A stretch of 64,000 nucleotides of DNA. Origin: an uncultured Mailhella sp. Its GTDB lineage: Bacteria; Desulfobacterota; Desulfovibrionia; Desulfovibrionales; Desulfovibrionaceae. The stretch is taken from the NCBI GenBank assembly GCA_944322635.1, contig CALUPL010000036.1:40801-104800 (forward strand), written 5' to 3'. The stretch's first letter is position 1. Every line of letters starts with the position of its first letter. Under the pieces are notes generated by a model, which was not told the origin of the DNA, did no database searches, and saw only the letters and a list, made by a program, of their open reading frames with translations. Shown here piece after piece: positions 54,762 to 63,207 of this stretch. Made by a program: the position numbers and the translations under genes.

Positions 54762-55216
54762 CGGATATCGTACGCCATCCGGACTCCCACAGAAAAATTT
54801 CGCCTTTTTCCCCCTTCTTATTCCTTCCCGAACGGCGTCATGCAAGAAAAGGAAACATTTCCGAAAAGAATGCCCCCGCCGGATTTCTCAACTCCAAAGT
54901 AAAAAATTTCCTTGTTTGACGCATGGTTGAAAAAATACGCCGAAGAAGAAGCTCGACTGTACTCAAAAGCACTCCCGCTGCGTCTGCGTCATACCGCCGT
55001 TTCGCTCTCAAGTTTCAGAAAAACTCCCGCAAAAATTCCCCTGTCTTACAATTTGTTACCTGAAAACGGTCCTCATCTTGCCGTCGGAAATACAGCAGGA
55101 AACAGTTTGAAACGTGACATGCAATGCCTCGTCGTCTATATACTGAACCCGTGGTCCACATCGTACTTTTCCTCTTTTACCTCTCTATTTTCACCACTCC
55201 TTCAAAGGAATACGCC
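54762..55216. other. Gene-free interval upstream of the Spy/ZraP-like gene
   Basis: No gene. AT-rich around 54830-55060. The promoter for the next gene is at 55114-55142. Confidence 0.5.
55114..55142 (+). promoter_or_regulatory. Sigma70-like promoter of Spy/ZraP-like gene
   Basis: GTGACA (55114-55119), 17 nt, TATATA (55137-55142), 75 nt before the start codon. Confidence 0.5.
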
Positions 55217-55681
55217 ATGACCAGAAAGACCATCATCACCTCCCTCGCCGCCATCATCTTCGCCACCAGCATTCCCGTTGCCGCCATGGCCAATCCCGCC
55301 TTCCACGGCCGTTACGGATACAACTGCCAGGCCCCCGCATCCTGCCCGGCCATGACTCAGCTTACCGATGAGCAGAAGGCCCAGTTCGACAAGCTGCACG
55401 AAGAGCACTATGCCGCCGTTGCTCCCCTGCGCGACAGCCTCATGGAAAAGCGCATGACCCTGAACGCACTCTCCCGCAACCCCAACACCACTCCTGCGGA
55501 ACTACGTCAGCTCAGCGCCGACATTACCAAGCTGCGCACCCAGATCCGCACCGTGAATGACGAGTTCGTTGCAAAAATGGAAAAGGCCGGTCTCCCCTGC
55601 CCTCAGTTCCGCCATCATGACGGCTACGGCTACGGTCACCGCGGACAGGGCATGGGCCAGGGCCGCGGCTACAACCGCTAA
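55217..55681 (+). CDS. Periplasmic Spy/CpxP/ZraP-like protein
   Basis: 154 aa. Signal peptide at residues 1-26 (IITSLAAIIFATSIPVAAMA). The mature part is helical with LTDEQKAQFDKLHEEHYAAVAPLRDSL and LRQLSADITKLRTQI, the heptad pattern of the LTxxQ-repeat family; the tail is His/Gly-rich (FRHHDGYGYGHRG), as in the zinc-binding ZraP. Likely an envelope-stress chaperone or metal-responsive protein. AAAGGAATACGCC precedes the ATG. No two-component genes adjacent. Confidence 0.82.
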   Translation: MTRKTIITSLAAIIFATSIPVAAMANPAFHGRYGYNCQAPASCPAMTQLTDEQKAQFDKLHEEHYAAVAPLRDSLMEKRMTLNALSRNPNTTPAELRQLSADITKLRTQIRTVNDEFVAKMEKAGLPCPQFRHHDGYGYGHRGQGMGQGRGYNR

Positions 55682-55757
55682 GTAAAAAAACGTTCCGCCT
55701 CTCCTCCTCAGCGGAATGCCTTATAATAGAAACCTTCTCATACCGCTCCTGTACCAT

Positions 55758-55801
55758 GATGCCGACGGGCATGATCCCATGTGATCGTGTCCGTCGGTAT
55801 C
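55758..55801. repeat. 19-bp hairpin downstream of Spy/ZraP-like gene
   Basis: Left arm 55758-55776, right arm 55783-55801, loop CCATGT; 19 pairs including three G-U. Core CCGACGGGCATGATC / GATCGTGTCCGTCGG. No clear T-run. The remaining 55682-56092 interval has no gene. Confidence 0.65.
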
Positions 55802-56031
55802 TTCATTTTAATGAATAACTCGCCGAAATAAAAAATCCGTCTGAGATATTCCGGCAAGGACACGCTGAAGTCCGGAAGAATACTCCGTCCAGCGACTATT
55901 CTCTCCCCCCATCCCAAAATAATGCTCAGAGGACTGGGCTCCAAAAAGAGCAACTCTTCCCAGACGAATTTCTTTGCCGCACAGTAAAGATAAACTCGAC
56001 CTGAGGGGCCAGAATTACGCAAGTCCGCATG

Positions 56032-56071
56032 AAAAAAAGGAACGGACCGCATGGCAGTCCGTTCCTTTTTT
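56032..56071. terminator. Bidirectional terminator downstream of cecR
   Basis: GGAACGGAC / GTCCGTTCC stem (56039-56065) flanked by A7 and T6; ends the minus-strand TetR gene and could stop plus-strand transcripts. Confidence 0.9.
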
Positions 56072-56092
56072 CAAAAATTCGTCCGACAAAAC

Positions 56093-56773
56093 TTAAAAGG
56101 CGGGATCGTTCTCTTCCCCCCTGAGAGCATTCAGGCCACCCATGACATAGCTTACCATGGACTCGACCAGGGCCTCGGGCTTCTCCATAAATCCGGGCAG
56201 AAGCAAAGACTGCATTTTCTCAGGGAAAAGCAGGAGAAACATACAGGGCATGAGGAGCATGGCCGTGGCATGCGATGCCTTTTCCGAACCGGATTCAAAG
56301 CCTGTCACCTCACACACGAAGCTGCGAACCACATTAAGCTTGGGCAGAACACTTCCCACAAGCGGAGCAGGAAGGTTCGACGAAGGCGAAGCCACCTCAC
56401 GCAGAAGCACGGGTAACCCCCACAGCTCAGGAGCCTTCTGCGCTGCGCGTACGGCAAGTTCAAGGAAGGCACGCAGCTTGTCCCGGGGCTCACCCTTTGA
56501 ATCCATGACGGCGTTCAACTCCTCCATGCTCACAAGCTGCCGATGCGCCTCCACCAGCACTTCCTCATACAGTGCTTCCTTGCCTCCGAAATAGTAGTTG
56601 ATGGCCGCTCCGTTCACGCCTGCTCTCTCGCAGATCTCACGATTCGTGGCCTTCACATAGCCGCGTTCGGCAAAAACCCGTCCCGCGGCCTCAAGAACCA
56701 CACTGCGGGTGGAAAGTCCGTCACGCCGCGGAGCACTCCGTTTTCTCTGATGATATGCGTATGCCTGTTCCAT
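56093..56773 (-). CDS. cecR: CecR-like TetR regulator of the ybhGFSR operon
   Basis: TetR helix-turn-helix (RSVVLEAAGRVFAERGYVKAT, GVNGAAINYYFGGKEALYEEVL) plus a CecR/YbiH-type C-terminal domain. In E. coli CecR controls the ybhG operon; here the gene is directly divergent from ybhG-like genes, giving the same pairing. ATG at 56773 preferred; a TTG at 56791 is in frame and neither has a strong ribosome site. Upstream sequences carry TTTGAATTTGA, shared with the tetR gene at 1214. Confidence 0.85.
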   Translation of the reverse strand: MEQAYAYHQRKRSAPRRDGLSTRSVVLEAAGRVFAERGYVKATNREICERAGVNGAAINYYFGGKEALYEEVLVEAHRQLVSMEELNAVMDSKGEPRDKLRAFLELAVRAAQKAPELWGLPVLLREVASPSSNLPAPLVGSVLPKLNVVRSFVCEVTGFESGSEKASHATAMLLMPCMFLLLFPEKMQSLLLPGFMEKPEALVESMVSYVMGGLNALRGEENDPAF

Positions 56774-56803
56774 GGCAGAAGGGTACGGCAAAATATTTCA
56801 AAC

Positions 56804-56840
56804 GTCAAATTCAAACATGAAATTGAACTTTATATTTGAC
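56804..56840. promoter_or_regulatory. Candidate CecR operator between cecR and ybhG
   Basis: GTCAAAT (56804-56810) and ATTTGAC (56834-56840) form a 7-bp inverted repeat; TCAAATTCAAA (56805-56815) is the reverse complement of the 11-mer at 2230-2240. Lies between divergent cecR and ybhG. Confidence 0.55.
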
Positions 56841-56910
56841 TTTTTATGACAAGATTCCTACCCTGAAAAAGAGAAAAAATTATTTCTTCTCACACAACAA
56901 GAGAGATGAC

Positions 56911-57915
56911 ATGAAAAAGCTCACCGTCATTCTTGCCGTCATTCTTCTCGGAGCCGCAGGTGCTCTTTACTGGCACTTTACTTCTTCCGACACTCCGCAG
57001 AACGGCATCAGGCTGTACGGAAACGTGGACATACGGCAGGTTTCCCTGGCATTTGAACAGGGCGGACGCATTACGGAACTTTTTGCGGAAGAAGGCGACA
57101 GCGTAAAGCGCGGACAGCTTCTTGCCCGGGTGGACGTAACGAGTCTCCGACTCGAAGCCGACAGACTGCGTGCAGATATAGCCGCACAGGAGCAGAATCT
57201 GCTCAAGATGAAGAACGGCAACAGGCCGGAAGAAATAGCCCGGGCGGAGGCGGCTCTGCGAACGGCCGAAGCCTCTCTGGAGCAGGCACGCCGCAACGAC
57301 AGGCGCATGGCCAGCCTGCGCCGGGGCAATTCCGTAAGCCAGCAGGAAAAGGAAAATGCCGAAACCTCCCTGCGCGTGGCACAGGGGCAGCGCGACGAAG
57401 CAGCGCATGCGCTCAATCTTCTGCGCGAAGGCTACCGTGCTGAAGACATTGCCATGGCCGCGGCCCAGCTCGACTCGGCAAAGGCCGCACTGGCCATCAT
57501 GCAGCACAATATTGTGCTCGGCGAACTTTACGCTCCCACAGATGCCGTGGTCAGTTCCCGTCTTCTGGAACCCGGCGACATGGCATCCTCTGCTTCACCG
57601 GTGTTTCTGCTCTCCCTCACCTCGCCCAAGTGGGTTCGTGCCTACGTCACGGAACCGCAGCTCGGACGCATACGTCACGGAATGAAGGCCGACATTATTA
57701 CCGATTCCTTTCCCGAACCCGTGCCCGGTCATGTAGGCTACATTTCACCCACGGCGGAATTCACGCCCAAGAGCGTTCAGACCGAGGACCTTCGAACTTC
57801 ACTGCTCTATGAAGTACGCATAGTGGCCGACGACCCCGAGGACAGGCTGCGCCTCGGCATGCCGGTAAGCGTTATTGTCCATGAAGACTCGGCGGGAGAC
57901 CGCCATGACGACTGA
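56911..57915 (+). CDS. ybhG: HlyD-family membrane-fusion protein YbhG
   Basis: Periplasmic adaptor of an ABC exporter. N-terminal anchor helix (LTVILAVILLGAAGALYW), lipoyl half-motifs (GGRITELFAEEGDSVKRGQLLARVD), a long coiled-coil hairpin (residues ~90-190), then ELYAPTDAVVSSRLLEPGDMA and a barrel domain. 334 aa. ATG at 56911 behind AAGAGAG. Its end overlaps ybhF by 11 nt. Confidence 0.92.
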   Translation: MKKLTVILAVILLGAAGALYWHFTSSDTPQNGIRLYGNVDIRQVSLAFEQGGRITELFAEEGDSVKRGQLLARVDVTSLRLEADRLRADIAAQEQNLLKMKNGNRPEEIARAEAALRTAEASLEQARRNDRRMASLRRGNSVSQQEKENAETSLRVAQGQRDEAAHALNLLREGYRAEDIAMAAAQLDSAKAALAIMQHNIVLGELYAPTDAVVSSRLLEPGDMASSASPVFLLSLTSPKWVRAYVTEPQLGRIRHGMKADIITDSFPEPVPGHVGYISPTAEFTPKSVQTEDLRTSLLYEVRIVADDPEDRLRLGMPVSVIVHEDSAGDRHDD

Positions 57916-59815
57916 ACGGACGAACGCCGCCGGACAGCCTGTCCACTCTCTGACGGACCGCACTTCTCTCGTGGTCAGTGCACACGACGCAGGTAAGATT
58001 TTCAGAGAGAAAAAAACGTCCGTCACGGCACTCTGCTCGCTCAGTCTCGACGTACCAGCCGGAAGCATGACGGCCTTCGTCGGGCCGGACGGCGCGGGCA
58101 AAACCACCTTTCTGCGCATGATATGCGGACTTCTCGCCCCCACATCCGGCACACTCCTCGTCCTCGGTCTGAACGTCGCCGATCATGCTGCGGAAATTCA
58201 GAGCCGCATAAGCTACATGCCTCAGAGATTCGGTCTCTACGAAGATCTGAGCGTCATGGAAAACATGAATCTTTATGCCGACCTGCACGGCATTCCCGGC
58301 CCTGCAAGAAAGGAACGCTTTGCCCGCCTTCTGGACATGACCGATCTTGCCCGCTTCACGGCTCGTCCCGCAGGCAAACTTTCCGGCGGCATGAAGCAGA
58401 AGCTCGCCCTGGCCTGCACGCTTGTGCGATCGCCGGAACTTCTGCTTCTTGACGAGCCTTCCGTGGGCGTCGATCCTCTTTCCCGGCGGGAACTGTGGGC
58501 CATCATCACGAAAATGGTGCAGGAAGAACATCTTTCCGTCATCGTCAGCACCGCCTACATGGACGAGGCCGAACGCTGCGACAACGTTGTGGTCATGCAT
58601 GAAGGAAGTATTCTCGCACAGGGATCTCCGGAAGAACTGCGGAAACTCACACAGGGGCTCTGCCACGCCACTTCCGTTCCCGTCGGCATGAAGGCCCGTC
58701 ACCTTCAGGCATGGCTGCTCGATCAGCCCTCCCTCATCATGGACGCCGTACCGGAAGGCAGCCATGTTCGCTTCGTCCTTCCGCCGGAGCATGGCAGAAA
58801 CGGTATTCCGCAGGAACTGATCTCGCCGTGTTCCGGCAACATCCATCTGAAGGTCGAAGACTGCACAGGCGTGACGCCGCGCCTTGAAGACAGTTTCATG
58901 TTTCTGCTCCGACACAGACAGGCCTCTGCGGAATCATCCGGTGCAGAAGAAAAAATCCTTTCTCCCTCCCAGGATACGACGATACCCGATGCGCTGCCCG
59001 ACGTAAAAACGGCGCCCTTCTCCCCACGAACGGAAGACGGACAACAGAACAGCAAGGAAGCCGTCATAGAAGTACGCGATCTCGTGCGGAAATTCGGCAG
59101 CTTCACCGCAGTGGCCAGCACCTCGTTTTCCGTGTACCGGGGCGAAGTATTCGGTCTGCTCGGCCCCAACGGGGCAGGCAAGACCACCACCTTCCGCATG
59201 CTCTGCGGCCTTCTGCCCGCCACCAGCGGCTACCTGCGCGTGGCTGGGGAAAACCTGCGCACGGCCGCTGCGCAGGCCCGCACCCGTGTAGGCTACGTTT
59301 CTCAGAAGTTTTCCCTGTACGGCAATCTCTCCGTGCTGGAAAACCTGCACTTTTTCGGCGGCGTGTACGGCATAGGTCCCTTTGCTCTGCGCCGCCGCAT
59401 TCGAGAAGTTCTGGAAGAGTTCGACCTCACAGGCCATGAACACGACATCAGCGGTGCCATGCCCGGAGGCTTCAAACAGCGGCTCTCCATGGCCGTGGGC
59501 ATGCTGCACAAACCGGAAATACTCTTTCTCGACGAGCCCACAAGCGGCATCGATCCGCTGGCCCGTCGCGTGTTCTGGCGTCGCATCACCACGCTGTCGG
59601 ATGAAGGCACCACCATCATCATCACCACGCACTTCATGGAAGAGGCCGAATACTGCGACCGCATGCTCATTCAGGACGCAGGACAGGTACTCGCCCTCGG
59701 CACGCCGGACGACGTGCGGAGGCAGGGCGGCAGCGCGCCAACCATGGAGGAAGCCTTCATACACATCGTGGAAAGCTCCCGTGCCGCACGGGCTGCGGCA
59801 AAGGAGGGCGCATGA
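57905..59815 (+). CDS. ybhF: Duplicated ABC-exporter ATPase YbhF
   Basis: Two nucleotide-binding domains in one 636-aa chain. Domain 1 (~30-250): Walker A GPDGAGKTT, signature LSGGMKQ, Walker B LLLLDEPSVGVDP. Domain 2 (~385-620): Walker A GPNGAGKTT, signature-like MPGGFKQRLS, Walker B LFLDEPTSGIDP. The linker (~320-380) is low-complexity and charged. The second signature has Pro in place of Ser, so that ATP site may be weaker. Stop overlaps ybhS (ATGA). E. coli YbhFSR exports sodium/lithium and drugs. Confidence 0.93.
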   Translation: MTTERTNAAGQPVHSLTDRTSLVVSAHDAGKIFREKKTSVTALCSLSLDVPAGSMTAFVGPDGAGKTTFLRMICGLLAPTSGTLLVLGLNVADHAAEIQSRISYMPQRFGLYEDLSVMENMNLYADLHGIPGPARKERFARLLDMTDLARFTARPAGKLSGGMKQKLALACTLVRSPELLLLDEPSVGVDPLSRRELWAIITKMVQEEHLSVIVSTAYMDEAERCDNVVVMHEGSILAQGSPEELRKLTQGLCHATSVPVGMKARHLQAWLLDQPSLIMDAVPEGSHVRFVLPPEHGRNGIPQELISPCSGNIHLKVEDCTGVTPRLEDSFMFLLRHRQASAESSGAEEKILSPSQDTTIPDALPDVKTAPFSPRTEDGQQNSKEAVIEVRDLVRKFGSFTAVASTSFSVYRGEVFGLLGPNGAGKTTTFRMLCGLLPATSGYLRVAGENLRTAAAQARTRVGYVSQKFSLYGNLSVLENLHFFGGVYGIGPFALRRRIREVLEEFDLTGHEHDISGAMPGGFKQRLSMAVGMLHKPEILFLDEPTSGIDPLARRVFWRRITTLSDEGTTIIITTHFMEEAEYCDRMLIQDAGQVLALGTPDDVRRQGGSAPTMEEAFIHIVESSRAARAAAKEGA

Positions 59816-60945
59816 ACGGATTTCTGCGCCGACTCGGCGCACTCACCGTCAAGGAACTCAGGCAGATATCAAGAGACCCGAGCAGCATCATGATAGGGCT
59901 TGTGCTGCCCATCATACTCATACTCATTTTCGGCTACGGACTCTCGCTGGACGTAAAGAACGTGCCCATGGCCGTGGTCATGGAACACGACACGCCGCTT
60001 GTCCGCGACCTTCTTTCCGGACTGAACGGCTCCGCCTACTTTTCTCCGCGCCATGCCTCCTCCATGCATGAGGCCGAAGAGCTGCTCAGGAAACGCGAGG
60101 TGGACGCCATTCTTCGAACGGGCAGCGACTTCGACAGCCGATTCATGAAGGGCGACGCAAAAGTTCAGCTCATCCTGCACGGTGTGGACTCCACCACGGC
60201 CACACTCATCGGACAGTACACAAGCGCGCTTCTCTCCCTGCGCGTACAGACGAATCTCGACAGACAGGGGCTTTCCGCGGATTCCGGCAAAGGCACGGGT
60301 TCGGCTGTGGTACAGAGCCGCATGTGGTTCAACGAGGCCGCCGACAGCACATGGTATCTCGTGCCCGGACTCATCGTCATCATCATGACCCTTGTGGGAG
60401 CCTTTCTCACCGCGCTCATCATGGCACGAGAGTGGGAACGCGGTACCCTTGAGGCGCTTTTCGTCTCTCCCGTGGGACGCACGGAAATACTCCTCTCCAA
60501 GATCATTCCCTACTTTCTGCTCGGCATGGCCGGACTTCTGCTCTGTCTTGCTGCCGCGCGCTGGCTCTTCGCCGTTCCGCTGCGCGGCAGCCTCACCATA
60601 TTTCTGCTCAGCTCCTCTCTCTATCTCGTGGTGTCGCTCGGCATGGGACTGGCCATATCCTCCGTTACCCGCAGTCAGTTTCTTTCCTGTCAGATAGCTC
60701 TCGTGGTAAGCTTTCTGCCGGCCGTCATCCTGTCGGGATTTCTCTTCGACCTGCGCAGCGTGCCGCTCGCGGCCAGAATAGTAGGAAACATTCTGCCCGC
60801 CACCTATTATATGGAAATGCTCAAAACCCTGTTTCTCGCCGGAAACAATCCCGTCATACTGCTGCGGGACGCGGCGGCCCTTCTCGTCTATGCCGTGCTG
60901 TTCATGGGCGTAGCCATACGCTTCACACGCAAAAATCTGGACTGA
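59812..60945 (+). CDS. ybhS: ABC-2 permease YbhS
   Basis: First permease subunit. Starts with LTVKELRQISRDPSSIMIGLVLPIILILIFGYG (one helix), a ~150-residue periplasmic loop, then five C-terminal helices; REWERGTLEALFVSPVGRTEIL is the ABC-2 cytoplasmic motif. 377 aa. Confidence 0.92.
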   Translation: MNGFLRRLGALTVKELRQISRDPSSIMIGLVLPIILILIFGYGLSLDVKNVPMAVVMEHDTPLVRDLLSGLNGSAYFSPRHASSMHEAEELLRKREVDAILRTGSDFDSRFMKGDAKVQLILHGVDSTTATLIGQYTSALLSLRVQTNLDRQGLSADSGKGTGSAVVQSRMWFNEAADSTWYLVPGLIVIIMTLVGAFLTALIMAREWERGTLEALFVSPVGRTEILLSKIIPYFLLGMAGLLLCLAAARWLFAVPLRGSLTIFLLSSSLYLVVSLGMGLAISSVTRSQFLSCQIALVVSFLPAVILSGFLFDLRSVPLAARIVGNILPATYYMEMLKTLFLAGNNPVILLRDAAALLVYAVLFMGVAIRFTRKNLD

Positions 60946-60948
60946 GCC

Positions 60949-62061
60949 ATGCATGATATCCTTCTTCTGCTCCGAAGACTGCGCAGTCTCTGCATCAAGG
61001 AACTGCTCATTATCTTCAAGGACCCGGCCAACCGCCTGGTGCTCATCGTTCCCGTGGTCATACAGTCCTTCATCTTCGGTTATGCGGCCACCTATGATCT
61101 CAACTACGTGCCCTACGTGGTATGCGATCAGAGCCGAAGCACTCTTTCACGCGATCTTGTCGCCCGCCTTGACGGCTCACAGAAATTCTCGCGACAGGCC
61201 ACGCTCGAAAGCACGGCGGAAGCGGAAGAATGGATATACGACGGCCGGGCTCTGCTGGCCGTTCAGATAGGCAGCGACTTTGCCGACCGTATTCTCTCCG
61301 GTCGGAACGCAAACGTTCAGATCATTCTCGACGGCCGCAATTCCACCACGGCTTCCATAGCGCAAGGCTACGTTTCCCAGATTGTGGAAGCCTGGAATTC
61401 CGGACTCGGACACAAATCTCCCGTTACCATAGACGTGCGGGCATGGTTCAATCCGCAACTTGAAACGCGCTGGAACATCATGCCCGGAATGCTGGCCTCC
61501 CTCAGCATCATACAGATCATGCTTCTCGCCGCTCTCTCCGTGGCCAGAGAACGGGAACAGGGCACCTTCGACCAGATGCTGGTCACACCGCTCTCGCCGT
61601 GGGAAATACTCATCGGCAAAGCCATCCCCCCTGTAGTCGTGGGGCTTGCGCAGGCGGCACTCGTCCTGCTCGTGTGCCTGTTCTGGTTCGACATTCCCTT
61701 TGCAGGCAGCTATGTCGATCTTTTTGTTGCGCTCGGCGTGTTCACCCTGAGCTGTGCAGGTCTCGGACTTTGCGTCTCCGCCATTTCCCTGAACATGCAG
61801 CAGGCTCTCGTGTACTGCTTTGTCACTCTTCTGCCCATGGTACTGCTCTCCGGGCTCGCCACTCCCGTAAGCTCCATGCCGGAAGCCATGCAGATCGCCA
61901 CCTATGCCAATCCCCTGCGATTTGCCCTCGTATGCGTACGCAGCGTATACCTCGAAGGCGGAACGCTTTCCGACATCGCCCCGAACTTCATTCCCATGCT
62001 GGCCGTGGCTGCCGTCACCCTGCCTCTCGCCGGATGGCTGTTCCGCAACCGGCTGAGCTGA
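60949..62061 (+). CDS. ybhR: ABC-2 permease YbhR
   Basis: Second permease, paralogous to YbhS: CIKELLIIFKDPANRLVLIVPVVIQSFIFGYA, a periplasmic loop, REREQGTFDQMLVTPLSPWEILIGK, and five C-terminal helices. 370 aa, starting 3 nt after ybhS. With YbhG and YbhF it forms a complete exporter; the outer-membrane TolC partner is not in the window. Confidence 0.92.
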   Translation: MHDILLLLRRLRSLCIKELLIIFKDPANRLVLIVPVVIQSFIFGYAATYDLNYVPYVVCDQSRSTLSRDLVARLDGSQKFSRQATLESTAEAEEWIYDGRALLAVQIGSDFADRILSGRNANVQIILDGRNSTTASIAQGYVSQIVEAWNSGLGHKSPVTIDVRAWFNPQLETRWNIMPGMLASLSIIQIMLLAALSVAREREQGTFDQMLVTPLSPWEILIGKAIPPVVVGLAQAALVLLVCLFWFDIPFAGSYVDLFVALGVFTLSCAGLGLCVSAISLNMQQALVYCFVTLLPMVLLSGLATPVSSMPEAMQIATYANPLRFALVCVRSVYLEGGTLSDIAPNFIPMLAVAAVTLPLAGWLFRNRLS

Positions 62062-62101
62062 CAGCCAGGAAAGATACCTTTTCCTTCCCGCCTGCCGCAC
62101 A

Positions 62102-62131
62102 CAAAAAGCGGCCCGCAAAAAACGGACCGCT
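62102..62131 (-). terminator. Terminator of thiD
   Basis: AGCGG-c-CCG / CGG-a-CCGCT (62107-62131), followed on the minus strand by TTTTTG. Lies between converging ybhR and thiD. Confidence 0.6.
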
Positions 62132-62243
62132 CCAAAGTCATGTCTGTTGAAAACTCTGCCTGACGCCGACCGGGATCAGCGCGGCCTTCCCTTTGCCTGC
62201 CCCATCCATCCCGAAGCGAAAGAAAAAGTCCGAGCCGTGCTTT

Positions 62244-63047
62244 CTACCACAGGCCTGCCATGTGATTGCACGGCCCGTGCCCCTTGCCCGGATTGAAGCC
62301 GTGCCGAAGGGCAAGGTTGAGAAATTCCTGGGCCTTCGTGACGGCCACGCGAAGCGGCATGCCGAGGGCCAGCTGCGCAGCTATGCCCGCCGAAAGAGTG
62401 CAGCCCGTGCCGTGGGTGTTCGGCGTGTTCACATAGGGCTGACGCAGGGGCACGGGGTCCGCACCTCTCTCAAAAAGCCAGTCGGTCACAAACACGGGAT
62501 TGCCCGCTCCGAAATGCCCGCCTTTCATGAGCACGGCACGCGCGCCTTTGTTCAAAAGACGGGTTCCCGCTTCCATGACGTCATCCTCACTCACAATCTC
62601 CATGCCTGCAAAAACCTCTGCTTCCGGCCTGTTGGGCGTAAAAAGGTCGGCACGGGGCATGAGCCGTTCGCGGAGCGTGTCTATACCATCATCCTCCATG
62701 AGCTTGTGCCCGCTCGTGCTCACGCATACGGGATCCACCACCAGAGGAAAAGTCTGCTCATCCAGAATGTCGGCCACCGCGTTGATGGTGCCGGAATTGA
62801 ACATCATACCGGTTTTGGCCGCATGAACAGGAAAACCGTCCAGCACGGTGAGAAGCTGAAGAGCCACGAAGGAAGGCTCCAGAGCATGTATGCCCGCCAC
62901 GCCCAGCCCGTTCTGTGCAGTGAGCGCCGTAATCACGCTCATGCCGAAGGTCCGCATCATGGTCATGGTCTTGAGGTCGGCCTGTATTCCGGCGCCGCCG
63001 CCGGAATCAGAACCGGCAATGGTAAGCACGTTCGGTATCTGCTGCAT
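62244..63047 (-). CDS. thiD: Hydroxymethylpyrimidine/phosphomethylpyrimidine kinase
   Basis: Two phosphorylations in thiamine synthesis. [68 protein letters not shown] and the anion-hole motif [15 protein letters not shown] are present. 267 aa. ATG at 63047 behind TAAGGAG. No TPP riboswitch is evident upstream. Confidence 0.95.
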   Translation of the reverse strand: MQQIPNVLTIAGSDSGGGAGIQADLKTMTMMRTFGMSVITALTAQNGLGVAGIHALEPSFVALQLLTVLDGFPVHAAKTGMMFNSGTINAVADILDEQTFPLVVDPVCVSTSGHKLMEDDGIDTLRERLMPRADLFTPNRPEAEVFAGMEIVSEDDVMEAGTRLLNKGARAVLMKGGHFGAGNPVFVTDWLFERGADPVPLRQPYVNTPNTHGTGCTLSAGIAAQLALGMPLRVAVTKAQEFLNLALRHGFNPGKGHGPCNHMAGLW

Positions 63048-63207
63048 GAAACGCTCCTTAGTTTCTGCACTTTTCTTCCTGAAATGCACACAAAAGTCTT
63101 GCCCCGTCAAGGTTCTGTCGCCATGTAACGCCTAAAGTTCTTGATGGAACGCGTTTTTTTAGGTACAAGAAAAACTAATTCTATTTTTTCCCGAAAGGAG
63201 TCCGTGG

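Noticed and set aside
63048..63207. TPP riboswitch before thiD
   Set aside because: No THI-box core (CUGAGA, ACCUGA) is visible in the 160-nt upstream region.
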